Positions 17,766 through 26,403 of a stretch of 64,000 nt of DNA are shown here, piece by piece; positions within the stretch are counted from its first letter, which is position 1; each line of letters begins with the position of its first letter. Both the position numbers and the translations under genes were made by a program. The notes below the pieces were generated by a model. The model was given only the letters and a program-made list of their open reading frames with translations. It had not been told where the DNA came from and did no database searches. Origin of the DNA: Actinoplanes sp. L3-i22 (GTDB lineage Bacteria > Actinomycetota > Actinomycetes > Mycobacteriales > Micromonosporaceae); NCBI RefSeq assembly GCF_019704555.1, contig NZ_AP024745.1, positions 10,529,501 to 10,593,500 of the forward strand, given 5' to 3'.

Positions 17766-19058
17766 CTACCGAAGCCGCCAAACCCCGACGCTGCCATCGA
17801 TCTTGCGGCAGATCAGCACCTCACCGGTCACCTGACACTCGTCGGTCACGTTCTCGACCGCGATCAGCGGGCGGACCCACATCCGGGCCGGCTCCAGCCT
17901 CCCGAACCACTCCCGCTTCCCCACGCCGCGCCGCAGATAGACCTCGGATCCGGGCCCGGGCGCGAACTGCCATCCGGTGACCCGGCCGGTCTCCTGGCCG
18001 GTCACCGGGTCGGACCGACGGATCACCGGCCGCACCGCGAACGGGTCGAAGGTGAGCAGGTAGCCGTCCAGCCAGGTGGTGTACGCCTCGCCGACCACCG
18101 ACCACCGCTCGGCCAGCGTCCGCGGGTCGAGCCCGGCCAGGCTGCCCTCGTGGTTGTACGCGCAGATCAGCTCCTGGCAGTCGTCCGCCGCCGTGTAGCC
18201 GGTCAGGCTGTTGCCGACGTGTGCGGCCGCGCGCAGGCCGGACCCGGTGTCGAAGATCGTGCTGCCGGTCGCGTCGCTGCTGACCAGCAGCCGCCCGGTG
18301 AGCGGCCAGAGCACCGCGGACCGCGGCCGCATCCCGGGCAGGGCCACCTCGGCCACCGGCCGGCCGTCCCGGGTGTCGTAGGCGGTCAGCCGCTCCTCCC
18401 GGAGCAGGTACAACCACCGTGGAGCGCCGCGGTCGGTGTCCAGGGCGGCCTGCTCGCCGGGCTGCTGACGGATCGTCCACCGGATCGCGCCGGTCGCCAG
18501 GTCCACCCCGCGCCAGTCGAGCCCGGTGTCCGTGTCGGCGGCGCCGACGACCCGCGAGCCGAACACCGCCGTGCCGCCGGGCAGGACCCCCGCCAGGGCG
18601 CCCGGCAGCGTCCAGAGCGGCTCGGCCACCCCGGGCCGGACCGCGATGGTGGTCTGCCCGGCGTCGGTGTAGCCGCGGACCTGGACCAGCAGCAGGTCGT
18701 CCCCGGCGGCGGCCTGGACGTCGACGATCTCCCCGGAGACGCGCACCGACTGCTCGAAGAGCGGGTGCACGGCCGGCAACGTGTAGGCGCGAACGGTCTG
18801 CGTGGTGACCGGCGAACCGACCGGCACGCCGGCGCCGATCACGTAGAGCCGGTCCGCCCGCGACTGGACCCGGTCGCCGATCGCGGCCGGCACGGTCACC
18901 GGCGGCGCCGGCCGCGCCCGGGTCGCCGCTCCGCCGGGCAGCGCGGCCAGCAGCAGAACGAGACCGAGCAGCGGGATCCGGAAATGTCGTGAAGTGACCG
19001 GTTCGCGCACCTCAGGCGCATCCCGAACCTCACCGAGCTCGATCACAACCTCAGACAC
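17766..19058 (-). CDS. Membrane-anchored PQQ-like beta-propeller protein (paralogue 1)
   Basis: About 430 residues. A short cytosolic head carries VVIELGEVRD, and one hydrophobic segment (HFRIPLLGLVLLLAALPGGA) acts as signal anchor. A repeated-blade domain follows, with typical PQQ/quinoprotein-like blades (GVDLATGAIRWTI, AYDTRDGRPVAEVALPG). The C-terminal end, CQVTGEVLICRKIDGSVGVW, matches the C...L(V/I)CR...G.(V/L).(V/I)W ending of the next two genes. The start is uncertain: a GTG at 19058 aligns with paralogue 2, but a TTG at 19067, one base past the upstream stop, is possible. Ligand unknown. Confidence 0.8.
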   Translation of the reverse strand: MSEVVIELGEVRDAPEVREPVTSRHFRIPLLGLVLLLAALPGGAATRARPAPPVTVPAAIGDRVQSRADRLYVIGAGVPVGSPVTTQTVRAYTLPAVHPLFEQSVRVSGEIVDVQAAAGDDLLLVQVRGYTDAGQTTIAVRPGVAEPLWTLPGALAGVLPGGTAVFGSRVVGAADTDTGLDWRGVDLATGAIRWTIRQQPGEQAALDTDRGAPRWLYLLREERLTAYDTRDGRPVAEVALPGMRPRSAVLWPLTGRLLVSSDATGSTIFDTGSGLRAAAHVGNSLTGYTAADDCQELICAYNHEGSLAGLDPRTLAERWSVVGEAYTTWLDGYLLTFDPFAVRPVIRRSDPVTGQETGRVTGWQFAPGPGSEVYLRRGVGKREWFGRLEPARMWVRPLIAVENVTDECQVTGEVLICRKIDGSVGVWRLR

Positions 19059-19068
19059 AAAGACCAAA

Positions 19069-20418
19069 CTAGATTCGGTACGCCCAGATCCGCAGCCCGC
19101 CGGACGACCGGCAGACCAGGTAACGGCCGTCCGAGTCGCACTCCCCCACCCCGGCCCCGGTTACCCCGAGCCGGTGGATCTCGGCGTGCCCGGGCACCAC
19201 CGTCGCGAACGCCTGCCCGCCGCGCTTGTCCCGGCGGCGCAGCACCAGCGGCTCGTCGGCCGAGCCGGCCACCTCCCCGGTCCAGCCGGTCAGGTCGACG
19301 CGGGTCGCCCCGGTCCGCGGGTCGGTCAGTCGCACCGGCTCGCCGGACGCCGCGTCGGTCTGCAGCACGTAGCCCGCGCGCACCGCCAGGTCCACGTCCT
19401 CCTGCACCCGCCACCGCGCCTGCCCGGTGCCCGGGTCGAGCACCCGCAGGTCACCGTGCCCGCCCGCGCAGAGCACGCCCTGGCAGTCGGCCGGGTCGGC
19501 GACCAGGTCCGGCACCTCGCGGGTCCACAGTTGCCGCAGCGTGCGGGCCGCGAACGCGACCTGCCGCCCGGGATTCTGGTAGCTGACCAGCGCCACATCG
19601 CCGATCAGCGAGCCGCTGGCCGGCCCGTGCCCGCCGAACCGCGGCACGTCGACCGCCCGGAGCAGCCGCCCGCTGGCGCCGTCCACCAGGGTGAGCCGGT
19701 TCGACGAGGTGATCAGCACCGCCGGGTCGTCGCCGGGCACCTGGTCGACGGTGACCGAGCCACCCGGCGCGGTGGTCCACAGCGTCCGGCCGTCGCTCAG
19801 GTCCAGGCCGCGGACGTCGGTGCGCAACGGCGGCTCGGTGTGCGGCTCGCCGGTGGCCGAGAAGTAGAGCGGGCCCGGATCGCCGGACTCCTGGTCGTAC
19901 TCGGTGCCGGCGCGGAACACCCGGTCGACCGTCACGCCGACGCCGCTGCCCGGCAGCACGGTCACCGCGATCGGCGACGACCAGCGGATCCGCCCGGTCG
20001 CCGCGTCGACCGCGGTGGTCGCGACGCCACTGGTCAGCAGCGTCACGTCGCCGGCCGGCCGGACGCTCAGCGAGCCGGCCGCGGCGACGTTGCGCTCGTC
20101 GCCGGCCGGCACCCGGGTCGTCCACAGCCGGGCCGGTGGGCTGGCCGGGCTCCACGCGGAGACCGCCGGCTCGGTCCCGCCGGCGTCGACCGTGTAGATC
20201 TGGCCGCCGGCCAGCTCGATCGGCCCGTCCGGGGCGATCGGGGCGGTGATCGCGCCGAGGTAGCGCCAGCGGATCCCGGCGGCGGGCGCGGCGCCGCCCA
20301 GGACCACGAGCAGGGCCAGGGCCAGCAGCAGGCCGCCGCGGCGATAGGCGGAGATCGGCGGACGCGAGGCAGGCGGCGGGTCGAGGTGGGCTTCGCGGTC
20401 CAGCTCGATCAGCGTCAC
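19069..20418 (-). CDS. Membrane-anchored PQQ-like beta-propeller protein (paralogue 2)
   Basis: 449 residues. It begins MTLIELDREA, has a membrane span at about 29-48 (GLLLALALLVVLGGAAPAAG), then an extracytoplasmic propeller with blades such as AVDAATGRIRWSS, GLDLSDGRTLWTT and VLDPGTGQARWRV. The C-terminus CDSDGRYLVCRSSGGLRIWA matches its neighbours. GTG start at 20418 with GGGAAAGGG upstream. It lies 24 bases after paralogue 3 and abuts paralogue 1, so the three are one transcription unit. PQQ binding is not demonstrated by sequence; these may be non-catalytic binding propellers. Confidence 0.85.
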   Translation of the reverse strand: MTLIELDREAHLDPPPASRPPISAYRRGGLLLALALLVVLGGAAPAAGIRWRYLGAITAPIAPDGPIELAGGQIYTVDAGGTEPAVSAWSPASPPARLWTTRVPAGDERNVAAAGSLSVRPAGDVTLLTSGVATTAVDAATGRIRWSSPIAVTVLPGSGVGVTVDRVFRAGTEYDQESGDPGPLYFSATGEPHTEPPLRTDVRGLDLSDGRTLWTTAPGGSVTVDQVPGDDPAVLITSSNRLTLVDGASGRLLRAVDVPRFGGHGPASGSLIGDVALVSYQNPGRQVAFAARTLRQLWTREVPDLVADPADCQGVLCAGGHGDLRVLDPGTGQARWRVQEDVDLAVRAGYVLQTDAASGEPVRLTDPRTGATRVDLTGWTGEVAGSADEPLVLRRRDKRGGQAFATVVPGHAEIHRLGVTGAGVGECDSDGRYLVCRSSGGLRIWAYRI

Positions 20419-20442
20419 GCGACACCCTTTCCCGTACGGGGA

Positions 20443-21765
20443 TCAGCCCGCGCCCGCCGTCTCGTCGTAGGCCCACACCACCAGCTCGCCGGAGTTCGCC
20501 CGGCAGACCAGCCGCCCCGGCGCCGCCTCGCAGTCCCCGGTCCCGGCCGGCAGCAGCGCGATCGGGCGCAGCCGGCCGGCCGCCCGGTCGGCGACCGCGA
20601 CCATGGTACGCGCGCCGGCCGGAACCTCCCGGGTGACCAGCAGCTCGCCGGAGCCGTTCGCCCCGGCCATCGGCAACCAGCCGGCCAGGTCGACCAGCAT
20701 CCGGCCGGTCCGGCTGTCCACCAGGCCGACCGGCCGGCTGATGTCGGTGTCCGGGTAGGCCAGCAGCGTGTCGCCGCGTTCGGTGACGGACTGCCAGCCG
20801 GCCCGCACCCATCGCGTGTCCCCGGTCGCCGGCTCGACCGCGCGCACCCCGTCCTGCCCGAGGAAGCAGGCGAGCAGGCCGCAGGAGCGCACCTCGAAGG
20901 TGCCCTCGGCGGGTTTCGTCCACAGCTCGCGCAGGGTGGCCGGGTCGTACGCGGAGACCTCCATCCCGGACGGGCCGGGATGCCGGAGCAGCACGGTCCC
21001 GTCGGCGACCGACGGGTTCTCCGGGCCGTAGTTGGCCGCCGGCAGCGACCGCACGTTCATCTGCCGGCCGTCGGCCAGGTCGTAGAGCCGGGCGGTCCGG
21101 TCGTCGCGGACCATCAGCATCCGGGCGCCGGAGCCGGCCGGCCCGGGCACGCCGAGCACCACCGCGGTGGACGGCACCCGGACCTGCCAGCGGGCCTCGC
21201 CGGTGGCCGGGTCGAGCACCTCGATCAGGCCCTGCACCCGGCGGTTGCTGCCGGAGAGGCTGCGGGTGCCGGTCACCGCGAGCAGCTGGTCGCTGCCGGC
21301 GAAGGTGATCACGCTGCGCGGGTTGTCCCAGATCTTGGCGCCGGTGGTCACCGAGATCGCCGAGGTGCCGTCCGCGGCGCCGGCGGTGGTCCACGGCTGC
21401 ATCAGCACCAGGCCCTCGCCGGTGCGCAGGCGGTAGACCGGGGTGGACTGGCCGGCCTGCCAGCGCAGCGTGCCGGTGCCCAGGTCGTACGCGGTGATCA
21501 GGCCGTTGGTCTGGGTGAGCAGCCGGCCGGCCGCGGTGACCAGGTACGGGTCGGCCGGGCCGAGCGGGACCCGCAGCAGCGCGGTGAACGGCGGTTTCAG
21601 CGGGGCGGCCGACGCGCTCGAGCTGAGCAGCAGCAGGACCGCGAGCACGACCGGGGCGAACCACTGCGGGACAGTGTGCCCCCGTGGTCGCTCATAGGTC
21701 TCCGGGACGCCGCGACCGAGCCCGAGGTCGATGACGACCGGGCGGCCGAACGCCTCCGCACCCAT
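20443..21765 (-). CDS. Membrane-anchored PQQ-like beta-propeller protein (paralogue 3)
   Basis: 440 residues. The head is VVIDLGLGRGVPETYERPRG, with a membrane segment at about 33-54 (QWFAPVVLAVLLLLSSSASA). Blades include TAYDLGTGTLRWQAG, VLDPATGEARWQV and AVEPATGDTRWVR. The C-terminus is CEAAPGRLVCRANSGELVVW. ATG at 21765 with an AT-rich patch (TTATATT on the minus strand near 21773-21779) just upstream that could serve as a -10 region. First gene of a five-gene same-strand run: propellers 3-2-1, response regulator, kinase. Confidence 0.85.
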   Translation of the reverse strand: MGAEAFGRPVVIDLGLGRGVPETYERPRGHTVPQWFAPVVLAVLLLLSSSASAAPLKPPFTALLRVPLGPADPYLVTAAGRLLTQTNGLITAYDLGTGTLRWQAGQSTPVYRLRTGEGLVLMQPWTTAGAADGTSAISVTTGAKIWDNPRSVITFAGSDQLLAVTGTRSLSGSNRRVQGLIEVLDPATGEARWQVRVPSTAVVLGVPGPAGSGARMLMVRDDRTARLYDLADGRQMNVRSLPAANYGPENPSVADGTVLLRHPGPSGMEVSAYDPATLRELWTKPAEGTFEVRSCGLLACFLGQDGVRAVEPATGDTRWVRAGWQSVTERGDTLLAYPDTDISRPVGLVDSRTGRMLVDLAGWLPMAGANGSGELLVTREVPAGARTMVAVADRAAGRLRPIALLPAGTGDCEAAPGRLVCRANSGELVVWAYDETAGAG

Positions 21766-21815
21766 CCATTGAATATAACGATGGAATAACGGAGGCGCTC
21801 GTCAGCTTTCGGCGC

Positions 21816-23741
21816 TCAGAGCGCGGGCTGCTCCTCCTTCGAGCTGCCGGCGTCGATCCGGGACACCCACTCGGTCACGTCCCGCGCGATGTCCTGCGCG
21901 GTCAGGCCGAGCGCGGCCAGGATCTCGCCGCGGGTGCCGTGCGGGTGGAAGCCGGCCGGCACGCCGAAGTCGCGCAGCGGCACGAGCACCCCGGCGTCAC
22001 GCAGCGCGGCGGCGATCGCGTCACCCACGCCACCGGCGCGGATGCCGTCCTCCAGGGTGACCACCAGGCGGTGCTGGGCGGCCAGGCCGGTCAGCTCGAT
22101 CGGCACCGGGCGGACCCAGCGCGGGTCGGCGACGGTCACGCCGTACCCCTGCTCGGCGAGCCGCTCGGCGGCGTCCAGCCCGAGCCCGGCGAACGAGCCG
22201 ACCGCGACCAGCAGGATGTCCTTGCGGCGGTCCTCCCGCAGCACGTCGACCTGGCCGATCCGGCGGATCGCCGGGGTGTCCGCGGCGACCGCGCCGGTCG
22301 GGAACCGGACGATGGTCGGGCCGTCGTCGACCGAGACCGCCTCGCGCAGCTCCTCGCGCAGGGTGGCGGCGTCCCGCGGCGCGGCGAGCCGCAGGCCGGG
22401 GACCGCGCCGAAGACGCTCATGTCCCAGATGCCGTAGTGGCTCGGCCCGTCCGGGCCGGTGATGCCGGCCCGGTCGAGCACGAACGTGACCGGCAGCTTG
22501 TGCATCGCGACGTCCAGCAGGACCTGGTCGAAGGCGCGGTTCAGGAACGTGGCGTAGACCGCGACGACCGGGTGCAGGCCGCCCATCGCCAGGCCGGCGG
22601 CGCTGGTCGCGGCGTGCTGCTCGGCGATGCCGACGTCATACGCCCGCTCGGGGTACTTCTTGGCCAGCGTGGCGATGCCGGTCGGCTCGCCCATCGCGGC
22701 CGTGATGCCGACCACGTCGGGACGCTCGTCGGCGATCTTCACCAGCTCCTCGGCGAAGACCTTGGTCCACTTCAGCGACGGCGCGGCCAGCAGCTTGCCG
22801 GTCTCCGCGTCGAAGGCGCCCGGGCCGTGCAGGCAGTCCGCCTCGTCCTGCTCGGCGGGACGGTAGCCGTAGCCCTTGCGGGTGACGGTGTGCACGATGA
22901 CCGGCGCGTTGAAGCCCTTGGCCCGGCGCAGCGCGGACTCCATCGCCTGCTGGTCGTGGCCGTCGACCGGGCCGATGTACTTCAGGCCCAGGTCCTCGAA
23001 CATCGGCTGCGGGCTGATCGCGTCCTTGATGCCGCGCTTGACCGCGTGCAGCACCTCGAAGACCGGCTTGCCGACCACCGGGGTCGAGCCGAGCGCGTCC
23101 TTGACCAGGTCGAGCACCTTCTCGTAGCCCGGGTTGAGCCGCAGCGTGGAGAGGTGGTTGGCCAGGCCGCCGATCGTCGGCGCGTAGGACCGGCCGTTGT
23201 CGTTGACCACGATGACCAGCCGGTTCTTCGTGGCCGCGATGTTGTTGAGCGCCTCCCAGCACATGCCGCCGGTCAGCGCGCCGTCACCGACCACGGCGAC
23301 CACGTGCCGGTCCTCACCGCGCAGCGTGAACGCCTTGGCCAGGCCGTCGGCGTAGGACAGCGCGGTGGAGGCGTGCGAGTTCTCGATGAGGTCGTGCTCG
23401 CTCTCCGCCTGGCTCGGGTAGCCGGTCAGGCCGCCGCGCTGGCGGAGCAGGTCGAAGCCCTCCTGCCGGCCGGTCAGGATCTTGTGCACGTACGACTGGT
23501 GACCGGTGTCGAAGAGGATCTTGTCGCGTGGCGAGTCGAAGACCCGGTGCATCGCCAGGGTCACCTCGACCACCCCGAGGTTCGGACCGAGATGGCCCCC
23601 GGTCTTCGACACCTTGGTCACGAGGAAGTCACGAATCTCGGCCGCGAGCAGGGACAGCTGCTCCGCGGACAGTCGCTTCAGATCACCCGGGGTGGTGATG
23701 GTCGTCAGCAGGCCGGCCGGGGTCGAGGGGGAGTCGCTCAT
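21816..23741 (-). CDS. dxs: 1-deoxy-D-xylulose-5-phosphate synthase
   Basis: 641 residues. Thiamine-diphosphate enzyme that makes DXP from pyruvate and glyceraldehyde 3-phosphate, the first step of the MEP isoprenoid route. Seen: [36 protein letters not shown], the ThDP motif [28 protein letters not shown], the transketolase-type pyrimidine domain ([20 protein letters not shown]), and [24 protein letters not shown] at 23741; the much longer open frame upstream reads through the repeat region and is not real. Corresponds in position to dxs1 (Rv2682c). Confidence 0.97.
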   Translation of the reverse strand: MSDSPSTPAGLLTTITTPGDLKRLSAEQLSLLAAEIRDFLVTKVSKTGGHLGPNLGVVEVTLAMHRVFDSPRDKILFDTGHQSYVHKILTGRQEGFDLLRQRGGLTGYPSQAESEHDLIENSHASTALSYADGLAKAFTLRGEDRHVVAVVGDGALTGGMCWEALNNIAATKNRLVIVVNDNGRSYAPTIGGLANHLSTLRLNPGYEKVLDLVKDALGSTPVVGKPVFEVLHAVKRGIKDAISPQPMFEDLGLKYIGPVDGHDQQAMESALRRAKGFNAPVIVHTVTRKGYGYRPAEQDEADCLHGPGAFDAETGKLLAAPSLKWTKVFAEELVKIADERPDVVGITAAMGEPTGIATLAKKYPERAYDVGIAEQHAATSAAGLAMGGLHPVVAVYATFLNRAFDQVLLDVAMHKLPVTFVLDRAGITGPDGPSHYGIWDMSVFGAVPGLRLAAPRDAATLREELREAVSVDDGPTIVRFPTGAVAADTPAIRRIGQVDVLREDRRKDILLVAVGSFAGLGLDAAERLAEQGYGVTVADPRWVRPVPIELTGLAAQHRLVVTLEDGIRAGGVGDAIAAALRDAGVLVPLRDFGVPAGFHPHGTRGEILAALGLTAQDIARDVTEWVSRIDAGSSKEEQPAL

Positions 23742-23920
23742 GAGGCACGAGTCTATCGGGGTGACGCGCGTACGCGACCTGGAGCGAACGGACAGGCCGA
23801 GATCCTCCACAGCACCTTCACAATCCCCGAACCGGTGGAGGCGTGTGATTCGTCGAGCTCGAGCCACTGGGCACCGGATTCGCCCGCCCGATCCGCACGG
23901 TGATCGCCCCGTTCGGGGTC

Positions 23921-24074
23921 TTTGAAACCGCGACCACCCACGGACATCGCCCTGTAGGGCCTCGCGTTCTGGGCGCCCTGCGCCCTTGCGAGGCCCGGAA
24001 GGGTCCCCTCGGGAGCGACGATCAGTTATTGGCCGCAGCCGAGGCAATGAAGAATTTGAAGTTGATCTTCTGAG
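23921..24074 (+). repeat. Interspersed structured repeat, copy 3
   Basis: The stem GGGCCTCGC (23957-23965) pairs perfectly with GCGAGGCCC (23988-23996). These bases differ from copies 1 and 2 yet keep the pairing. The inner hairpin is GGGCGC-CCT-GCGCCC, with flanking CCCT/AGGG. Then the invariant GGAGCGACGATCAGTTATTG block and GAGGCAATGAAG. It is preceded by TTTGAAACCGCGACC, shared with copies 4 and 5. This copy lies between the divergent dxs and folD genes and is the only one not following a gene on its own strand. The rest of 23742-24214 has no gene; its right end is the ZTP riboswitch. Confidence 0.85.
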
Positions 24075-24118
24075 ACCCCCGCCGCCCCGGCGCGCGGCCG
24101 CGTCCGGCATTCTGGGAG

Positions 24119-24199
24119 GTAAGCAGCGACTGGCGGCTCGGGGATGGTCGAACCATCGGGGAGCTCGTTCACGGGAGTCGACCGCCTGGGCTCCCGGCC
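24119..24199 (+). promoter_or_regulatory. ZTP riboswitch (pfl motif) upstream of folD
   Basis: The order of conserved blocks matches the known pfl/ZTP aptamer. GCGACTGGCGG (24126-24136) is followed by a hairpin GATGGT-CGA-ACCATC (24143-24157), CGGGGAGCTCG, and CCGCCTGGGCT (24182-24192). GGCGG and CCGCC can pair across the element. The ribosome binding site GAGGAG (24200-24205) follows directly, 9 bases before the folD ATG, which fits control of translation initiation. ZTP/ZMP sensing signals folate shortage, and folD is a known target class. Confidence 0.88.
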
Positions 24200-24214
24200 G
24201 AGGAGCAGAAGAAC

Positions 24215-25087
24215 ATGACCAGCGAAAACACCGGCGCCCGCCTCCTGCCCGGCGCGCCCGTCGCCGAGGCCGTGCTGGCCGACGTCCGCGACCGGGTCGC
24301 CAAGCTCAAGGAGCGCGGCGTCCGGCCCAGCCTCGCCACCATCCTGGTCGGCGACGACGACGCCAGCGCGGGATACATCCGGATCAAGCAGAAGCAGGCC
24401 GGTGAGCTGGGCTTCGAGTCGCCGCACGAGCATCTGGGCGGTGACGTCACCCAGGCCGACCTGCTCAAGGTGATCGCCGGGTTCAACGACGACCGGGACG
24501 TGCACGGCGTCCTGATCCAGTACCCGATCCCGGCCCACCTCGACTACGACGCGGCGCTGCAGACCCTCGACCCGGACAAGGACGTCGACGGCATGCACCC
24601 GCTCAACATGGGGCGGCTCGCCGTCGGGTTGCCCGGGCCGCTGCCCTGCACGCCCGCCGGGATCGAGGCGCTGCTGGCCCACCACGGCATCGAGATCTCC
24701 GGCCGGGAGGTGGTCATTCTCGGTCGCGGCGCGACGCTCGGTCGGCCGCTCGCGATGCTGCTGGCGCAGAAGCGGCCGACCGCGAACGCGGCCGTGACCG
24801 TGGTGCACACCGGGGTCAAGGACTGGCCGCGGTACACCCGGCGGGCCGAGATCCTGATCGCGGCGGCCGGCGTTCCCGGGATCATCCAGCCGGAGCACGT
24901 CAAGCCGGGGGCGGTCGTGGTCGGGGCCGGGGTCCGCTACGAGGGCCGGCGCCTGCTGCCGGACGTGGACGAGTCGTGCGCGGCGGTGGCCGGCGCGATC
25001 ACGCCGCGGGTCGGCGGGGTCGGGCCGACGACGGTCGCGATGCTGTTCCGCAACGCGGTGGCCGCCGCCGAGCGCGCCAACCCCTGA
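24215..25087 (+). CDS. folD: Methylenetetrahydrofolate dehydrogenase / cyclohydrolase
   Basis: 290 residues. It interconverts methylene-, methenyl- and formyl-tetrahydrofolate. Seen: [20 protein letters not shown] (active-site Tyr and Lys), [44 protein letters not shown], the NADP loop [18 protein letters not shown], and [22 protein letters not shown] at 24215, 9 bases after GAGGAG. The gene is placed behind a ZTP riboswitch, so expression should rise when folate-dependent formyl transfer stalls. A bidirectional terminator hairpin separates it from the convergent methyltransferase gene. Confidence 0.96.
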   Translation: MTSENTGARLLPGAPVAEAVLADVRDRVAKLKERGVRPSLATILVGDDDASAGYIRIKQKQAGELGFESPHEHLGGDVTQADLLKVIAGFNDDRDVHGVLIQYPIPAHLDYDAALQTLDPDKDVDGMHPLNMGRLAVGLPGPLPCTPAGIEALLAHHGIEISGREVVILGRGATLGRPLAMLLAQKRPTANAAVTVVHTGVKDWPRYTRRAEILIAAAGVPGIIQPEHVKPGAVVVGAGVRYEGRRLLPDVDESCAAVAGAITPRVGGVGPTTVAMLFRNAVAAAERANP

Positions 25088-25093
25088 TCAGTT

Positions 25094-25123
25094 CCGGTCG
25101 CCACGCACCCGCGTGGCGACCGG
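25094..25123. terminator. Bidirectional terminator hairpin between folD and the RNA methyltransferase
   Basis: Perfect 13-bp stem CCGGTCGCCACGC / GCGTGGCGACCGG with loop ACCC, in the 38-bp gap between two convergent genes. There is no long T run on either side. Confidence 0.75.
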
Positions 25124-25125
25124 CT

Positions 25126-26403
25126 CTAGGCCGCCGGGAGCAGCAGCGCCACGCACTCCACGTGCTGGGTCATCGGGAAGCAGTCGAAGGCGCGCAGCTC
25201 GGCCAGCTCCCAGCCCAGCGACCGGAACGTCTTCACGTCCCGGGCCAGCGCCGCCGGGTCGCACGCCACGTAGACGACCGCCCGGGCCCCGGCCGCCGCG
25301 ATCCCCCGGACCACCCGGGCGCCCGCGCCGGCCCGCGGCGGGTCGAGCACGATCAGGTCGACCGGGCCGGTGATCCGCCGGCGGCTCAGCGCCGTCTCGA
25401 CCACCGCCTGGACCACCTCGGCCTGCGGCAGGTCGGCCAGGTTCGCCCGGGCCGCCGCCACGCCGGCCGAGGACGACTCGACCACCGTGGTGCGGGCGCC
25501 GGTCACCTCGGCCAGGGCCGCGGCGAAGAGGCCGGCGCCGCCGTACAGGTCCCAGGCGACCTCGCCGGCGACCGGCCGCAGCATCGCCAGCACCGCCGCG
25601 GTCAGCGTGGCCGCCGCCGCCGGGTGCACCTGCCAGAAGCCCTCCGGCGAGACCTCCCAGGTGCGGTCGCCGACGACCTCGGTGAGCCGCTCCGGGCCGG
25701 ACAGGTGGACGAGCCCGCTGCCGCCCGGATCGTCGGTGGGGTCACCGCCGGCCGAACCGGACGTCCCGGCCGGGCGTTCCAGGGCGACCACGTCGCCGCC
25801 GGCGGAGGCGACCGTCTGCAGCGCGGCAGACTCCGGCCACGAGCGCTGGAGCAGGTCCAGCCCCTGGATCGCCGGGTGCGCGATCAGGCAGCGGTCGATC
25901 GGGACGACCTGGTGCGACCGGTGCTGGAGCAGGCCCGGACGGCCGGTCGCGTCGACCGCGTACCGGACCCGGGTGCGCCAGTTCAGCAGGCCGCCGGGGA
26001 GGGGTTCGACCCGTACGAAAACCTTGTCCTGATCTTCCGGGGTGAGCCCGGCCAACCGGGTGAGCTGTTCCCGGACCACCTGGGCCTTCCACCGCAGCTG
26101 CGCGTCGGCGGAGACGTGCTGCAGGTCGCAGCCGCCGCAGCCGCCGGGGTGGGCGAAGGCACAGGGCGCCTCGACCCGGTCCGGCGAGGCTTCGTGGATC
26201 TCGACCGCGTCGGCCCGCAGGTAGCCGCGGTGCCGTTCGGTGATCTCCGCGGTGACGCGCTCGCCCGGCAGCGTGTGCCGGACGAAGATGACCCGGCCGT
26301 GCGGGCCGCCGAACCGGGCCACGCAGTGCCCGCCGTGCGCCGGAGCGCCGACGGTCAGCTCGATCCGGTCACCTTCGACGAGATCGTCCGAGGGGTCGGT
26401 CAT
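25126..26403 (-). CDS. TrmA/RumA-type class I SAM-dependent RNA (uracil-5) methyltransferase
   Basis: 425 residues. N-terminal TRAM RNA-binding domain at about 8-70 (GDRIELTVGAPAHGGHCVAR). Iron-sulfur cysteines C81, C89 and C92 (CAFAHPGGCGGCD) plus a later one in PIDRCLIAHP. Methyltransferase motifs are FWQVHPAAA, AWDLYGGAGLFAAAL, LIVLDPPRAGAG, and the catalytic YVACDPAALARD. The target (23S rRNA or tRNA uridine) cannot be fixed from sequence. The ATG overlaps the stop of the permease gene by 4 bases, the same arrangement as Rv2689c-Rv2690c (known synteny). Confidence 0.92.
   Translation of the reverse strand: MTDPSDDLVEGDRIELTVGAPAHGGHCVARFGGPHGRVIFVRHTLPGERVTAEITERHRGYLRADAVEIHEASPDRVEAPCAFAHPGGCGGCDLQHVSADAQLRWKAQVVREQLTRLAGLTPEDQDKVFVRVEPLPGGLLNWRTRVRYAVDATGRPGLLQHRSHQVVPIDRCLIAHPAIQGLDLLQRSWPESAALQTVASAGGDVVALERPAGTSGSAGGDPTDDPGGSGLVHLSGPERLTEVVGDRTWEVSPEGFWQVHPAAAATLTAAVLAMLRPVAGEVAWDLYGGAGLFAAALAEVTGARTTVVESSSAGVAAARANLADLPQAEVVQAVVETALSRRRITGPVDLIVLDPPRAGAGARVVRGIAAAGARAVVYVACDPAALARDVKTFRSLGWELAELRAFDCFPMTQHVECVALLLPAA

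Noticed and set aside
18994..21789. 931-codon open frame on the plus strand
   Set aside because: Antisense to the propeller genes, with no recognisable domains; a GC-rich shadow.
21816..24110. Extended dxs reading frame of 764 codons
   Set aside because: The extra N-terminal codons run through repeat copy 3. The ATG at 23741 gives the normal Dxs length and N-terminus.
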